From Triplophysa rosa (taxonomy: Eukaryota > Chordata > Actinopteri > Cypriniformes > Nemacheilidae), in NCBI RefSeq assembly GCF_024868665.1, contig NC_079893.1, positions 14,794,549 through 14,858,548 on the forward strand: a stretch of 64,000 bases of DNA, read 5' to 3'. The notes below the pieces were generated by a model. That model was given only the letters and a program-made list of their open reading frames with translations, was not told the origin of the DNA and did not search any database. Shown here piece after piece: positions 44,561 through 55,243 of this stretch. Each line of letters opens with the position of its first letter. The first letter of the stretch is position 1. The position numbers were made by a program, and so were the translations under genes.

Positions 44561-45794
44561 TTAGTTTAATCCTGTTAAGCATCCTGTTAAGTTGGGAAAA
44601 TTTAAATCCAGCACATGTACCATCAGCACCGGAGCTCCTCAAGGATGTGTTCTTTCTCCACTGCTATATTCACTCTACACAAACGAATGCACCTCTACAG
44701 ACCCTTCTGTCAAACTCCTGAAGTTTGCAGATGACACCACAGTCATTGGCCTTATTCAAGATGGTGATGAATCTGCCTACAGAAAGGAGGTTGCTCAGCT
44801 GGCTGCCTGGTGTAGTCAAAACAACCTAGAGCTGAATGCATTCAAGACAGTGGAGATGATAGTGGATTTCAGAAGGAACCCTCCATCACTTCCTCCCCTC
44901 ACCATCCTGGACAGCACTGTGGATACTGTGGAGTCATTCAGGTTCCTGGGCTCCACCATCTCTCAGGACCTGAAGTGGGAGTCCCACATAGACTCCATTG
45001 TAAAGAAGGCCCAGCAGAGGTTATACTTCCTCCGTCAATTGAGGAAGTTCAACCTACCACAGGAGCTACTGACCCAGTTCTACTCAGTGGTCATCGAATC
45101 TGTTCTGTGCACTTCAATTACTGTTTGGTATGGCTCGGCCACCAAATCAGACCTACGAAGACTACAACGGACAGTTCGTAGTGCTGAGAAAATTATTGGT
45201 GCTCCTCTGCCCACACTTCAGGACCTGTACGATTCCAGAGTGAAAAACAGGGCAAGAAAAATCATCATTGACTCCACACACCCAGCACACAAACTCTTTG
45301 ATCTGCTGCCCTCTGGCCGGCGCTTTAGAGCACCAAACACCAGGACTTCCAGACACAGAAGCAGCTTCTTCCCCCAGGCAATCTCCCTCCTAAACAGATA
45401 ACTGCTCCTTAAGAGCAATATTCCACTTCCACTACTCCTATAGTGTGCACTATAGTGCCTTATTATATCTACATCTTATGTATACATGTATATAACACTA
45501 CCTCTACTTACTAAATTATCCATTTGCACAAGTGTACATACAATCTGTTAATATGTTTATTCTACTATATACTACCCTGTACAATGTCTCTTATATGTTA
45601 TTATCCCCCATTTTCTGTAAAATAGTCTTTATTTTATATATGCACAATTTAGAATCTTTTAGACTGTAAATCGTATTATATTGTATTGTCATTGTGTTGA
45701 ATGTCTGTACTAGAAGCTTCCAACACCAAAGAAAATTCCTTGTGTGTGCAAGCACACTTGGCAATAAAGCTCTTCTGATTCTGATTCTGATTCT
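44561..45794 (+). mobile_element. CR1/Rex1-type LINE, 5'-truncated, with 6-bp target duplication
   Basis: The element carries the 3' part of an RT frame and a 3' UTR ending GGCAATAAAGCTCTTCTGAT followed by TCTGAT repeats. GATCAT occurs on both sides (44555-44560 and 45795-45800), consistent with target-primed insertion into the surrounding LTR. 5' truncation is usual for LINEs. Confidence 0.78.
44592..45401 (+). pseudogene. CR1/Rex1-type reverse transcriptase, C-terminal two thirds
   Basis: The 269-codon frame is open to a natural stop (45399-45401), so it is well preserved, but it starts inside the RT. It includes STGAPQGCVLSPLLYSLYTN (motif B), LLKFADDTTVIGLIQ (catalytic FADD), LNAFKTVEMIVDFRR and FLGSTISQDLKWESHID. 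It ends in the conserved C-terminal DLLPSGRRFRAPNTRTSRHR and SSFFPQAISLLNR. Residues upstream of motif B and the endonuclease are missing. This is a young, truncated copy. Confidence 0.85.
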
Positions 45795-45978
45795 GATCAT
45801 GAACTGTTCTAGTTCCCGAGGTGGGGGACAGGCGGAGAGTTTGCCCAGAACAGTTTCATTCCGCCAACATTAAATATTGCTATTGTTTAAATATTTGACG
45901 ACAGTGGACCTGACAGAATTGTAATTAAAATACCTTGTGTCCAGAACTCTCGCGTCTGTGGTCCGTGGCAGTCCGTGA

Positions 45979-46480
45979 CAAAAGACCGGACCCCAAAACA
46001 TGGATTACATCTTCTCTCCAGAAGCCTGTTAATGGTAACTCTCTGTAGAGTTATGTAGAGGAGGTCGTCGAGGTGTGATTGTTGTTGTGTGGACGACGAT
46101 CTGCTCGTCCTCATCATTCTTCCCGACATGGATGAGTATCCGCTGGAGGACTTTATAAAGTGAGTCCTCCAAGCAGATGGCTCTAAATTTTGCGTCGGGG
46201 TGGCTGATGGGGACTTGAGCGATGGTCGTCCAACACCGACCGTTAGCGGGGGGTTCGTTCTGGCTCACCCCAGTTCCATGCCTCACTCCTCCACCACCCA
46301 GCTCTCTCCCAAACATGCACTTCAGCACTTTCCCCAACCCTGCACTTCGCTACTTTCCAGACCTGATGGATCTCTCCCAGCCCGAGCTTAGCGGACACTC
46401 TAAACACAGAGTTCACACTAAACACAGAGGAAAGTGACATAAGGTGTTCGTCCCAAACTGCATGCGCAACCAGATGGAAC
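45979..46480 (+). pseudogene. Gypsy leader and gag-like remnant
   Basis: After the LTR-like end at 45978 comes AAGACCGGACCCC and ATG at about 46001. Pieces such as DEYPLEDFIK, a Pro/Ser-rich stretch and PDLMDLSQPEL suggest a gag N-terminus, but frames are broken. Assignment rests mainly on position. Confidence 0.35.
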
Positions 46481-46839
46481 AGTCAATTAGGAATGATTAA
46501 ACAATCTGTACTGAAAAGGTTTGAAAAGGATGCACTGTGGCAAAATAGGCTCACGTCAATCCCAGATGATGGGAAAATCACATGCAATGATGTTATCCTG
46601 CTTAGGCTTAGTAAGAGTACAGGCACCATTTGCCGAACTAACAGATAGTTTGCAAAAGGAACTGGGAAATCTGGGGATGATCATGCCAGCAGTTGCAGAA
46701 ATATGCAGATTAATGGCCGATAAAAATATCTCCAGTTCACTGGAAATACTTGCATGCCTATAAACTAAGTGAGCACTTTTTGAGTAATTATAACAAGTTT
46801 TATTAGACTTTCCTTTTTTATTTTATTAGGCTTTTTTTG
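46481..46839 (+). other. Unassigned, possible retroelement coding remnant
   Basis: A frame reading RWNSQLGMIKQSVLKRFEKD then ALWQNRLTSIPDDGK resembles coding sequence but matches no family I recognise. It lies between a gag-like remnant and a gypsy pol. Confidence 0.3.
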
Positions 46840-49130
46840 AGCTGGATCCCAAGGTTTCACCGGTTCAGTGTTCTCCAGCAGGTGTTAAAGCCCAACTGGA
46901 TGCATATCATGCAGAGGGTCATATTACATATGTTACAGAGCTGACAGATTGGATCAGCAAAATGGTGATTGTAAAAAAGTCGGACAAGCTGAGAATTTGT
47001 TTAGACCCAAAGTTCCTCTACGCAGCTCTGAAACGCTCTCATTATATAATGCCAACCTTGGAGGATGTGTTATACAAACTGCCTAAAGCAAGAATATTCA
47101 CCTAGGTTGATGCCAAACATGCATTCTTACAGTGCAAGCTGGACGATGAGAGCAGCTTCATGACCACATTCTGGACCCTGTGGGGCAGAAAACAATGGCT
47201 AAAGCTCCCATTTGGTGTTTCAGTGGCACCTGAGATGTATCAGCGGAAACAGCATGAACTGTTAGCAGGCCTAAAAGGAATTGAGTCAATCACAGATTAT
47301 ATTCTTGTTGTTGGCTGTGGGGACACAGACCAGCAAGCTGAAAATGATCATGATATCAAACTTCAGGCCCTGTTGGAGTGTTGTAGAGAAGTTAAGCTAT
47401 GACTTAGAAACTGCAATTTAAGTTTAGCAAAGTGAAGTTCCATGGTCACATCCTTTCATCCGAAGGCTTGAATCCTGCCATCATACAAAGTGACTCTAGC
47501 CAAGATGGTCTCGGGTGCTTTCTTATGCAAGACGGAGATCCTGTTTCTTTTGCTTCAAGAGCCCTGACTCCTACAGAAAAAAAATATTCGCACATTGAAA
47601 AGGATTGCCTCAGCATTGTCTTTGCATGCCAAGGATTCCACCATTACCTGTATGGGCGAGAGTTGGTTAGAGCAGAGACTGACCACCAACCCTTGATTTC
47701 TATATTTAGCAAACCACTTCTCATTGCACCAAAGCAGCTTCAAAGCATGCTCATGACACTTCAAAGCTACAATCTCAAGGTTGTCTACAAGCCTGGGCCT
47801 AAAATGTTCATCAGTGACATGTTAAGTTGGCAGCTGCTGATGGAGTGGGCAAGGAAGCAGTCTACCAACGGCATGCCATATGTCATCTTTAGATGGACAG
47901 GAAGATGTACAACTCATCAACCAAGCAGAGCACCTCAACGTGACAGACCAGCGACTGAAGACAATCAGAGAGCACACAGCCAGAGTCAAAACCACAGTCC
48001 TGGTAGGCTGGCCTGATGGAAAAGAAAAAACACCACACATCATTCGAGAAGTCTTGCCTTATCAAGATGAAATAAGTGTGCAAGATGGTATTTTATACCG
48101 GAGACAAAAAGTCATTATTCCCAAGTCACTGCATCCAGAGATGCTTAAGCAAATTCATTCAAGCCACATAGGAGGTGCTATCGTCAAGCCCGTGAGACAT
48201 TGTATTGGCCTAGTATGCAAGCAGAAATCAAAGACAACTGTTAACATGTAAAGAATTTGCACACAACCTACAGAAGGAAACCATGCTATCTCATGATATC
48301 CCCACCAGGCCATGGCAAATTGTCGGCATGGACTCGTTTAGTCATCGGCAAAAGGACTATTTCTTAATTGTGGATCATTTCTCAGATTTTTGCGAGTTTG
48401 AATTGCTTCCTGATTTATCTGCAGAGGCAGTCATCAGGCGCTTGCAAGGCTCGGTTCGCAAGGCATGGTCAGCCAGACAGACTAATCCTAGATAATGGCC
48501 CTCAGTTTGGTGCTCTGTTTAGGCGCTTTGCCTCAAGCTGGGAATTTGAGAATGTCACTTCCTCAACAAGATATCCTAAATCAAATGGTAAGGCAGAATC
48601 AGCTGTCAAGATTGCTATGAACCTTCTGCGCAAAGCCATTCATGACAGAACAGACCCTTGGAAAGCAATCCTTCATTGGAGAAACACCCCAACTGAATAC
48701 ATAGACAGTAGCCCAGCCCAAAGGTTAATGTCACAGAGACTTAAAACGTCTCTTCCAGTAACAAGCAAGCTTTTGGAACCATGTGTTGTGGAGCGTCTTC
48801 ACTACTGAAAGCAGCTGGCAAAATCCTGTTATGATAAGTCAGCTCGTTATTTGCCAGAGCTCAGTGCAGGACAGAGGATCCGTTTGAAGCCCTTTCTAGG
48901 GGGAAACTTTGCCTTCAGAAAGTGGTGCCACGGTCTCTTATCTTGTGAATGTAGGTGGATCCCTATATAGATGCAAAAGAGTGCACCTAAGGGTGGCTGA
49001 GTCAACATCCTCAGAAACATTAGACAATACTGAACCCGAGTTGCCTCATATACTGGAAAGGAATGTTTCAGAGGCCCCTTCATCTACCACCTTAACTTTT
49101 GTAAAGCCCGTACCACAGGCATAACCTGTC
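46840..49130 (+). pseudogene. Ty3/gypsy pol (K02A2.6-like), RT-RNase H-integrase, broken
   Basis: RT motifs are LTDWISKMVIVKKSDKLRIC, VDAKHAFLQCKLDDESSF (preceded by a TAG at 47103-47105) and ITDYILVVG, where the usual DD catalytic pair reads D-Y, so the active site is damaged. RNase H follows in the frame from 47432: IQSDSSQDGLGCFLMQDGD and EKDCLSIVFACQGFHHYLYG then TDHQPLISIF. Integrase motifs are DYFLIVDHFSDFCEFELL, LILDNGPQFGALFRRFAS and GKAESAVKIAMNLL (D, D, E kept) in two frames. Gag and protease are absent. A distinct lineage from the gypsy elements at 41-43 kb and 55-61 kb. Confidence 0.85.
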
Positions 49131-49411
49131 CCTGTCAAACCCACATCATCTGAAGGACACATTTACACCAGGGCTGGCCGATTGTCCAGCTCCCCTAAGA
49201 GGCTTGATCTGTAAAACAAGTCAGTAATCCTGTTGTGGCAAGGTTTGGACATGTAAATGATGTTAATCTGACAAGGGCTTAATACTCAGAAACAATTTGA
49301 ATGAGAAGTTTATTGCAGTTGTTTATTGCAGGCAAAAATTTTATATATTATTTTGTTATATTGACTTTCTGCCGCAAAGGGGATTCTTGTGTTCTTAGTT
49401 GTAAAGGTGGA
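49131..49411 (+). other. 3' UTR of the K02A2.6-like gypsy
   Basis: Non-coding sequence between the pol remnant and the LTR. It ends with GTAAAGGTGGA, a purine-rich tract immediately before the LTR, as expected for plus-strand priming. Confidence 0.5.
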
Positions 49412-49581
49412 TGTTACAGAGTGTAATAATTTATATGTTCGGCAGTCAATTGCTTTTGGCTGTGTTGCCACTGGCCGCAAGTTTTTGTTATAAAGACAGT
49501 TGCTGAAATGTAATCTTGTGTGTCTGCCTTTTATTTTGATGCTTATAGCTCTACCTAAACACCCCTGTTATCATTGCTACA
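49412..49581 (+). mobile_element. 3' LTR of the K02A2.6-like gypsy (about 170 bp)
   Basis: It begins TGTTACAGAGTGTAATAAT and ends CCTGTTATCATTGCTACA, giving TG...CA ends, directly after a purine tract. Internal GGCTGTGTTGCCACTGGCCG and TAAAGACAGTTGCTGAAATG fit short LTRs of this lineage. The 5' LTR is not visible. Confidence 0.65.
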
Positions 49582-49689
49582 TTGCAAGATCCACAATTTT
49601 TAGCGAAGAGGATTTGCAAGAGATTAAGTAATTTAAAGGCATATTCATATATTAAAAAATATTTTACAACTATTAATTATTAAGGGCTT

Positions 49690-49795
49690 TGTTGTAATTA
49701 GGGGTCAAGCCACGAAGTGGCGTAAACACCTTCTGCTTCTGTTAGTGGTTTTATGATTAGGGGTCAAGCCACAAAGTGGCGTAGACACTGTTGAA
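49690..49795 (+). repeat. Two copies of a GGGGTCAAGCCACRAAGTGG repeat
   Basis: ATTAGGGGTCAAGCCACGAA and ATTAGGGGTCAAGCCACAAA are about 58 bp apart, with TTCTGCTTCTGTTAGTGGTT between. The 53105-53725 block starts with the related TTGCTTCCGTTAGTGTTC, so both appear to be pieces of one dispersed family, now separated by DIRS copy E and a GT tract. Confidence 0.6.
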
Positions 49796-50140
49796 GATTA
49801 TTAACCAAAATATAAATGAATCATGTAAAAAATAATTACCATTAAAAGTTAATCTCATTGTAAGTTTATCTCTAGTTGTACATGAAAGGTCTTTGTTATC
49901 GTTGGGGGACTCACTAGCTAGGCATGGTGAGGAAGAACATCTGTTTCAAGTTATAATGGTAACCCAATAACGTCTTGGTTACGGATGTAACCTCAGTTCC
50001 CTGATGGAGGGAACGAGACGTTGTGTCGAGCCGACAGATGGGTTTGATTTGAGAACCTATCATCTTCTGATTATTTAGAAAAGGCCAATGAAAATTGCCG
50101 AATGAAATTTGCATGCCGGACTCCGCCCTGGATATCCAGG

Positions 50141-50148
50141 TATAAAAG
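50141..50148 (+). promoter_or_regulatory. TATA box in the DIRS copy E 3' terminal repeat
   Basis: TATAAAAG in AGGTATAAAAGGAG, equivalent to position 27569-27576 in copy C and pointing into the element. Confidence 0.35.
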
Positions 50149-50929
50149 GAGTACGGCATTCTGCATTCATTCAGCTCTTGGTCTGAGGAGCCTGAGAGCA
50201 TCCCTCGACCGCCGCGGCGGGCGGCCAGCGTTGTGGCAAGAAGGACACAACGTCTCGTTCCCTCCATCAGGGAACTGAGGTTACATACGTAACCAAGACA
50301 TTCCCTTTCTGTCGGTCTCTCAACGTTGTGTCGAGCCGACAGATGGGGTTCCTATGAAAAATGAGTCAGACGTGAGCGCCAGCGCGAAATTGTAACCATT
50401 TAGTGGAGAGGCAGGGGGTCCCAGAGCTTTCGAAGAAAAGGTGGGAAGCCCCTTCCACCGGCCGTCACGGGTCGGAGGCCTGATTCTCTAACAGCAAGAA
50501 GCCGCACGGCACCGTAAGGACCACTGGGTAAGCATTATTCCCCCCTGGGGGACAAACGCTACAGAGATCACTACCTACCATAGGGAGGACACATAGGAGG
50601 TTACTACCTACCATAGGAGGTTAGTGGAGACACCACATGGTCTCACCATCAGGGGAGAACTCATAGGAAGATGTGCGGACTGGAGAACTAGGTCCGGTTA
50701 GAGCTATGTGGTAGATAACTCAACTGTTCCCCGGCCTAAGGGGGCAGGGCTGCTCTGCTCAGCCCGGGCCCACGGAAGGTGCTTATTGATGGATGGAATG
50801 CCTGTTCTTTACCCAGTGAGGAAAGAAGGGAGGCGTAAATAGCTTCTGATCCCTCCTAGAGGAAGGGGGAAGGGCTTTCGCAGGCGTACGCCATACCGGC
50901 TGCCGGTCCTACATATTGCCCTGAAGGAC

Positions 50930-51111
50930 ACGGGCTGACACCGGTTCCACGCGTAGGTTGTAAAACCTCGCGAAGGTGTTGGCTGTAGCCCAACCTGCAG
51001 CTCTGCAGATGTCTGCCAGAGAGGCGCCCTAAACCAGTGCCCATGAGGAGGCTACACCCCGAGTGGAGTGTGCCCTCACTCTTAACGGGCAGGGGTGATC
51101 TTGCGATCGGT
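50930..51111 (-). pseudogene. DIRS copy E tyrosine recombinase C-terminus, fused to gag linker
   Basis: The minus strand reads AYRSQDHPCPLRVRAHSTRG then VASSWALV, with the H-x-x-R pair, followed by a stop, AGW and the FYNLRVEP region with the nucleophilic tyrosine. Upstream in the same frame are gag-linker residues (TPATLSLGGRIGT), so the deletion created a short in-frame fusion (51229 to 51029). It lacks the first catalytic arginine and is not an enzyme. Confidence 0.8.
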
Positions 51112-51539
51112 ATGCCGTCCCTATCCGACCCCCCAGCGATAGGGTGGCTGGGGTCGGGCCCGATGGTAACCTCGATCTCCCTGGGGTTCCCCCATCAGGG
51201 CCGCTTCTGATTCCACAACGGCTGCTCACGGGGTGGTGGTTTCTTCTTCGATGACCTTTTCCGGTAGGCTGCCTGGGTAGGGGGCGCTGGAGCCGGAGCC
51301 AGTGTCGAGAAGGGCCGGGGCTGCTGGGAAGCAGATGCCGCTCGGGATCTCGAAGGCCGGAAGGCGGCCGAGTCGCGGCGGAGCAGGATGTGTTTGATGG
51401 CCTCCGTCTGCTACTTCACCGCCGAGAACTGCTGGGAGAAGTCCTCGACGGTGTCACCAAACAGCCCACCCTGCGAGATGGGTGCGTTGAGAAAGCAAAC
51501 TTTCTCGGCGTCCCACATCTGCACAAGGTTTAGCCAGAG

Positions 51540-52711
51540 GTGTCTCTCCTGGACCACCATAGTGGACATCGCCCGACCTTAGTCGCCCACAGGGTGAGAT
51601 CGGTGGCGGTGCGGAGTTCCTGCATTATTGCTGAGTCGGTCTTACCCTCGTGGAGCTCCTTCTACGCCTTGGCCTGGTGGACCTGCAGGATGGCCATGGC
51701 GTGGAGAGGACACCAGAGATGCCGAAAACTTACACGCTTTGGATGGGAATCTAGGCCGAGCTCTCCAGGTGGCCGCCGTCTGTGGGCACAGGTGCAATGC
51801 GACAGCACGCTCCACCTGGGGAAGCTCGACATAGCCCCGGGCTGCCCCACCATCGAGGGAAGTAAGGGCGACAGAGCCGGTCTGACGGGAATGGGCCGTG
51901 AGAGGAGCGTTCCACGTCTTACTGAGCTCCTCATGCACTTCCGGGAAGAAAGGGACCGGGGCCGGGCTCGGCTTGGAGTCACGCTCAGACCCGAGGTACC
52001 ATGTATCCAGCTGCGAGTGCTGGGGGAGAGGCAGTGCAGTGCAGCCCAATGCTCACGGCGGCCCGGAAAAGCATGGTTGACATCTCGACATCCGCTTCTT
52101 CATGGGCTCGACCCCCCGAGGGAGGGAGCTCCGAGGAATCGTTGGGGTCGGATGCCAATAGGTCACCCTCCGATGCTGCAATCGACATCTCATCTTCGTC
52201 ACGCACTCCCGAATACATGGCAGAGGAACAAGACGGGGAAGAACCGTCTCCTGGGGAACGGTCAGACAAGCGAGACGGGGCGTGAACAGTCCATGAGTCT
52301 GCGGCTGACGGATTAACTCTCACTATAATCCCCATATCACCCCCGGTGCTAGCCGGAGCGGACGGCAGGGCCGTAGCCACTGCGGTCTTGGAATGGGTAG
52401 CAGACAAGGTGGCGGCTGTGTCCATGAAGAACACAGCTACCCGTGACCGCAACGTCTGGATCGCCATCCGCCCGCAGTGCGGGCAGGACGTAGCCACAAA
52501 GGCTGCCTCAGCGTGCCAGAGACCCAAATACCTGAGGCAGACATCGTGTCCATCCCCTTCCTCGATGAGCGTGTTGAACCCACGAGAACAGCAGGCCATG
52601 CCACGCTGGAGAAATTTGCTCTTTTAGAAAAGGAAATCGCTCGAACACCTCCGGAACTGCCGAGATACCCAGGGGAGAGTCGCTGCAGGAAGGGACTGTC
52701 CGCTGCACCAC
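51540..52711 (-). pseudogene. DIRS copy E gag-like protein, best preserved copy
   Basis: A 204-codon frame (52599 to 51985) starts MACCSRGFNTLIEEGDGHDV then CLRYLGLWHAEAAFVATSCP and HCG, a cysteine-rich motif likely to bind zinc. An acidic middle follows, AASEGDLLASDPNDSSELPP. After a frameshift near 51985 the C-terminal half continues through 51662 with VHEELSKTWNAP, and fragments of the conserved FLNAP.SQGGLFGDTVE-like end lie near 51430-51500. In DIRS elements this protein is thought to package element RNA. Confidence 0.8.
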
Positions 52712-52834
52712 GTCATAGCAGGAAGATAGATCAGTGAAGATTTTCTAAATAATCAGAAGATGATAGGTTCTCAAGTAAAACCCATATGTCGGCTCGACAC
52801 AACGTCAAGAGACCAACAGAAAGGGAACTCAGTT

Positions 52835-53104
<270 letters not shown>

Positions 53105-53725
53105 AACACCTATTGCTTCCGTTAGTGTTCTTATTATTATTCTGCTTCTTCTTCTGCCATGGGAGTCTATGGCAGCCTATAGAACCGTACATGGAAAAGT
53201 TGTGAAATTTGGCACACACATAGTCTGAGTTGTTACCATGGCAAATATGGAGTTTCTAACCCAAACTCCATAGCGCCACCAACAGTCCAAACTTCCACAT
53301 AAGTTTTTGCTTATAACTTTTGAACCATACATCCTAGAAACAAAATTATGTTTTCCTCTGAACCCTTGGCTCCTGCCGATTTGAACGAAAATGTTCCCAC
53401 CATTTTAAATTATTCGAAATACCTACTTTTTTAAACTACTCCTAGAAAATTTGCCTGATTTGCACGAAATTTGGAATGCAGCATCTAGAGACAGAGAAAG
53501 TATTAGAATATGTTTGGTAGGCCAATCCGTTCTTGTATAGGGCATCTACGAATATGATGACGAGAATGCCAAAATGGATTTGATGCTGTATCTTCGCCAA
53601 ACTTTTGTGTATTGACACGAAATATGGTACATGTCATAGCAGTCATGACCTGTGGTAAAATACACAGTTTCGGCACAGTGCCACCTACTGGTCTAGAGAT
53701 ATTTAAAAAAATGTTATTTTTTCTT
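53105..53725 (+). repeat. Dispersed fish repeat (GGGAGTCTATGGCAGCC family)
   Basis: GCCATGGGAGTCTATGGCAG, ATAGAACCGTACATGGAAAA, AAATTTGGCACACACATAGT and TAGCGCCACCAACAG are words of a very common cyprinid-type non-coding repeat. Internal similarity (ACGAAATTTGG, ACGAAATATGG) suggests duplication. No protein is encoded. Confidence 0.6.
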
Positions 53726-53759
53726 ATAACTTTTTTGTTTCTCATGAGGTAATAGAACT

Positions 53760-54093
53760 TTATAGCCAGAGTAATGTAATCATTGAATGAACAGTTTTCA
53801 CCTTTACAAGCGAGTTTTGATCTACAGAGTGTAAATCAAGGTTTAAAACTTTCCTGAAACACAGCTTTAAATGCAATATCATTCCAATCGCTCTAAGCAG
53901 CGGGCATACGATATTCAATGGCATAATCAGCAGAGGTGCTGTTGCCATGTTTTATCTGAAGGAGCTGCGTAGAAATATCCTTACCCCCAGCAGAATATTC
54001 AAACACAGTAAGGATCTTCTTGACAAAGTATTTATAAGAAGTTCGTATAGACTCATCAGATTCCTGTAACGCCACACCAGCAGAGGGAGCCAT
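53760..54093 (-). pseudogene. Gypsy gag fragment, antisense
   Basis: On the minus strand, ATG at 54093 opens MAPSAGVALQESDESIRTSY then GGKDISTQLLQIKHGNSTSA and DYAIEYRMPAA, resembling the gag capsid region of fish Ty3/gypsy elements (usually VAEYA.EFRTLAA). It ends at a stop near 53893, with decayed sequence to about 53760. It faces away from the plus-strand gypsy pol starting near 54940, so it belongs to another copy or an inverted segment. Confidence 0.55.
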
Positions 54094-54911
54094 CTCCTGA
54101 GTTTTGACTGCTTACCGCTCCCTCTGCAGACACTTCCTGTTTGGCAGCCATATTAACCTGGATGCCACATGGACTACTTGCAAAATATTGCCAGTTTATC
54201 TGCATTCCGAGCATTATTCTATTGCCATTGTTTGCTTACTGTGTATGACCTTGCCTGCCTTTTCCCTGTCTTGTCTCTTGGATTACCCTTGGATTGTTTA
54301 CCTGGTTGGACTGCTTATTTTGGATTTGACCTTTGCCTGTTTTATTGTCCATGATTGTGGATTAAGATTTGGACTTGTTTGCTCTTCTGTTTTATTAAAC
54401 ATCAGCACATGGTTTCAAACAACCCCAAAGTGCCATGATAGAACCTCTTGTTTTATGTGGAGAGAGACAGTTTTGGCATTCCATATACTCCCTCTCTCCG
54501 GTGTGGTGTCTCTGTTCCCGCTCTTTCGTCTTGTTATTGCTTGTTAATTAGTTCATGTCCCGCACCTGTCCCCTTCTTGATTTAGTCCCCTTTATATAGT
54601 CCTCTTGTTTCATTGTCCTGTGCTGGTTCATTGTCGTTTGTCTGGTCAGTGCCTGTTCTGTGTCAGTCTAGTCTAGTCATTTGTAGTTATGTTCATGTTC
54701 ATGTAATCTTAGTCTTGTTAGGTGTATCTAGTCTTAGTCCTGTCCTGTTGTGGATTCCCCTGTTTTGTTTTGTTGTCCCCACGTGGGTCTTTGTTTTGTA
54801 TTTATATTTTATTAAATGTCTTGTTAACCCCTTATCCGCTGTCTGCGTCTGGGTCCTCTGTACTGTGTCCTTGCTCCCTCACCACTCGTGACACAAAGCC
54901 TTGTTGTTACA
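54094..54911 (+). mobile_element. LTR-like sequence of the 55-61 kb gypsy, split by a solo LTR
   Basis: The 3' part (54358-54425 plus 54899-54911) reads TGGATTAAGATTTGGACTTG, TTTTATTAAACATCAGCAC and ends TTGTTGTTACA. A close copy lies after the gypsy pol at 61631-61716. The two are therefore probably the 5' and 3' LTR remnants. The 5' edge near 54094 is uncertain. Confidence 0.55.
54431..54893 (+). mobile_element. Solo LTR with 5-bp target duplication
   Basis: It begins TGCCATGATAGAACC and ends CACTCGTGACA. The 5-mer CAAAG lies on both sides (54426-54430 and 54894-54898). It matches the LTR starting at 63536 over most of its length (shared TTTTATGTGGAGAG, GTTAATTAGTTCATGTCC, CCCCACGTGGGTCTTTGTTT). 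No internal retroelement sequence is attached, so it is a solo LTR, probably left by LTR-LTR recombination. Compared with the 63536 copy it lacks about 48 bp near its start. Confidence 0.88.
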
Positions 54912-55243
54912 GCATACTTGGCCTCTCATGAATCCAAAACTGCATTTATTCCCCCCAATATTCAGATCTTCAGGAGGTCTTTACCAAAAAGATGACAACT
55001 CAACTACCACCCCATCGACCCTGGGATTGTACTATTGATCTCCTACCCAATGCTATGCCCCCCAAAATAAAGTTTACTCACTGTCACTACCAGAAGCACA
55101 AGCAATGGAAGACTACATAAAAGAGGCCCTCGAATGACGTTTCAATCGTCCATCCACCTCTCCTACAGCTGCTGGTTTCTTCTTTTTTGAAAAGACTTGC
55201 ACAGACTACACGGGTCTGAACCCTAAAACCAAGATATTAGAGA

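Larger units (their letters stand above)
44131..45978 (+). mobile_element. Gypsy-type LTR split by a LINE insertion
   Basis: A possible LTR start, TGTCACTGTTCCCC (44131), leads through a TATTTAAG box near 44456 to the LINE at 44561-45794. LTR sequence resumes to end GGCAGTCCGTGACA at about 45978. It is followed by a leader-like AAGACCGGACCCC and ATG. The LTR assignment is inferred, since no second LTR was found. Confidence 0.5.
49972..52825 (-). mobile_element. DIRS retrotransposon, copy E, internally deleted
   Basis: The element is 2854 bp, flanked by AAC at 49969-49971 and 52826-52828. It retains terminal repeats, the internal complementary region (about 50245-50310), the 3' region, the recombinase C-terminus and gag. 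RT, RNase H and most of the recombinase are deleted: sequence jumps at about 51112 from the gag-RT linker to recombinase AYRSQDHPCPL. With both ends kept it has the form of a non-autonomous derivative. Confidence 0.9.
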
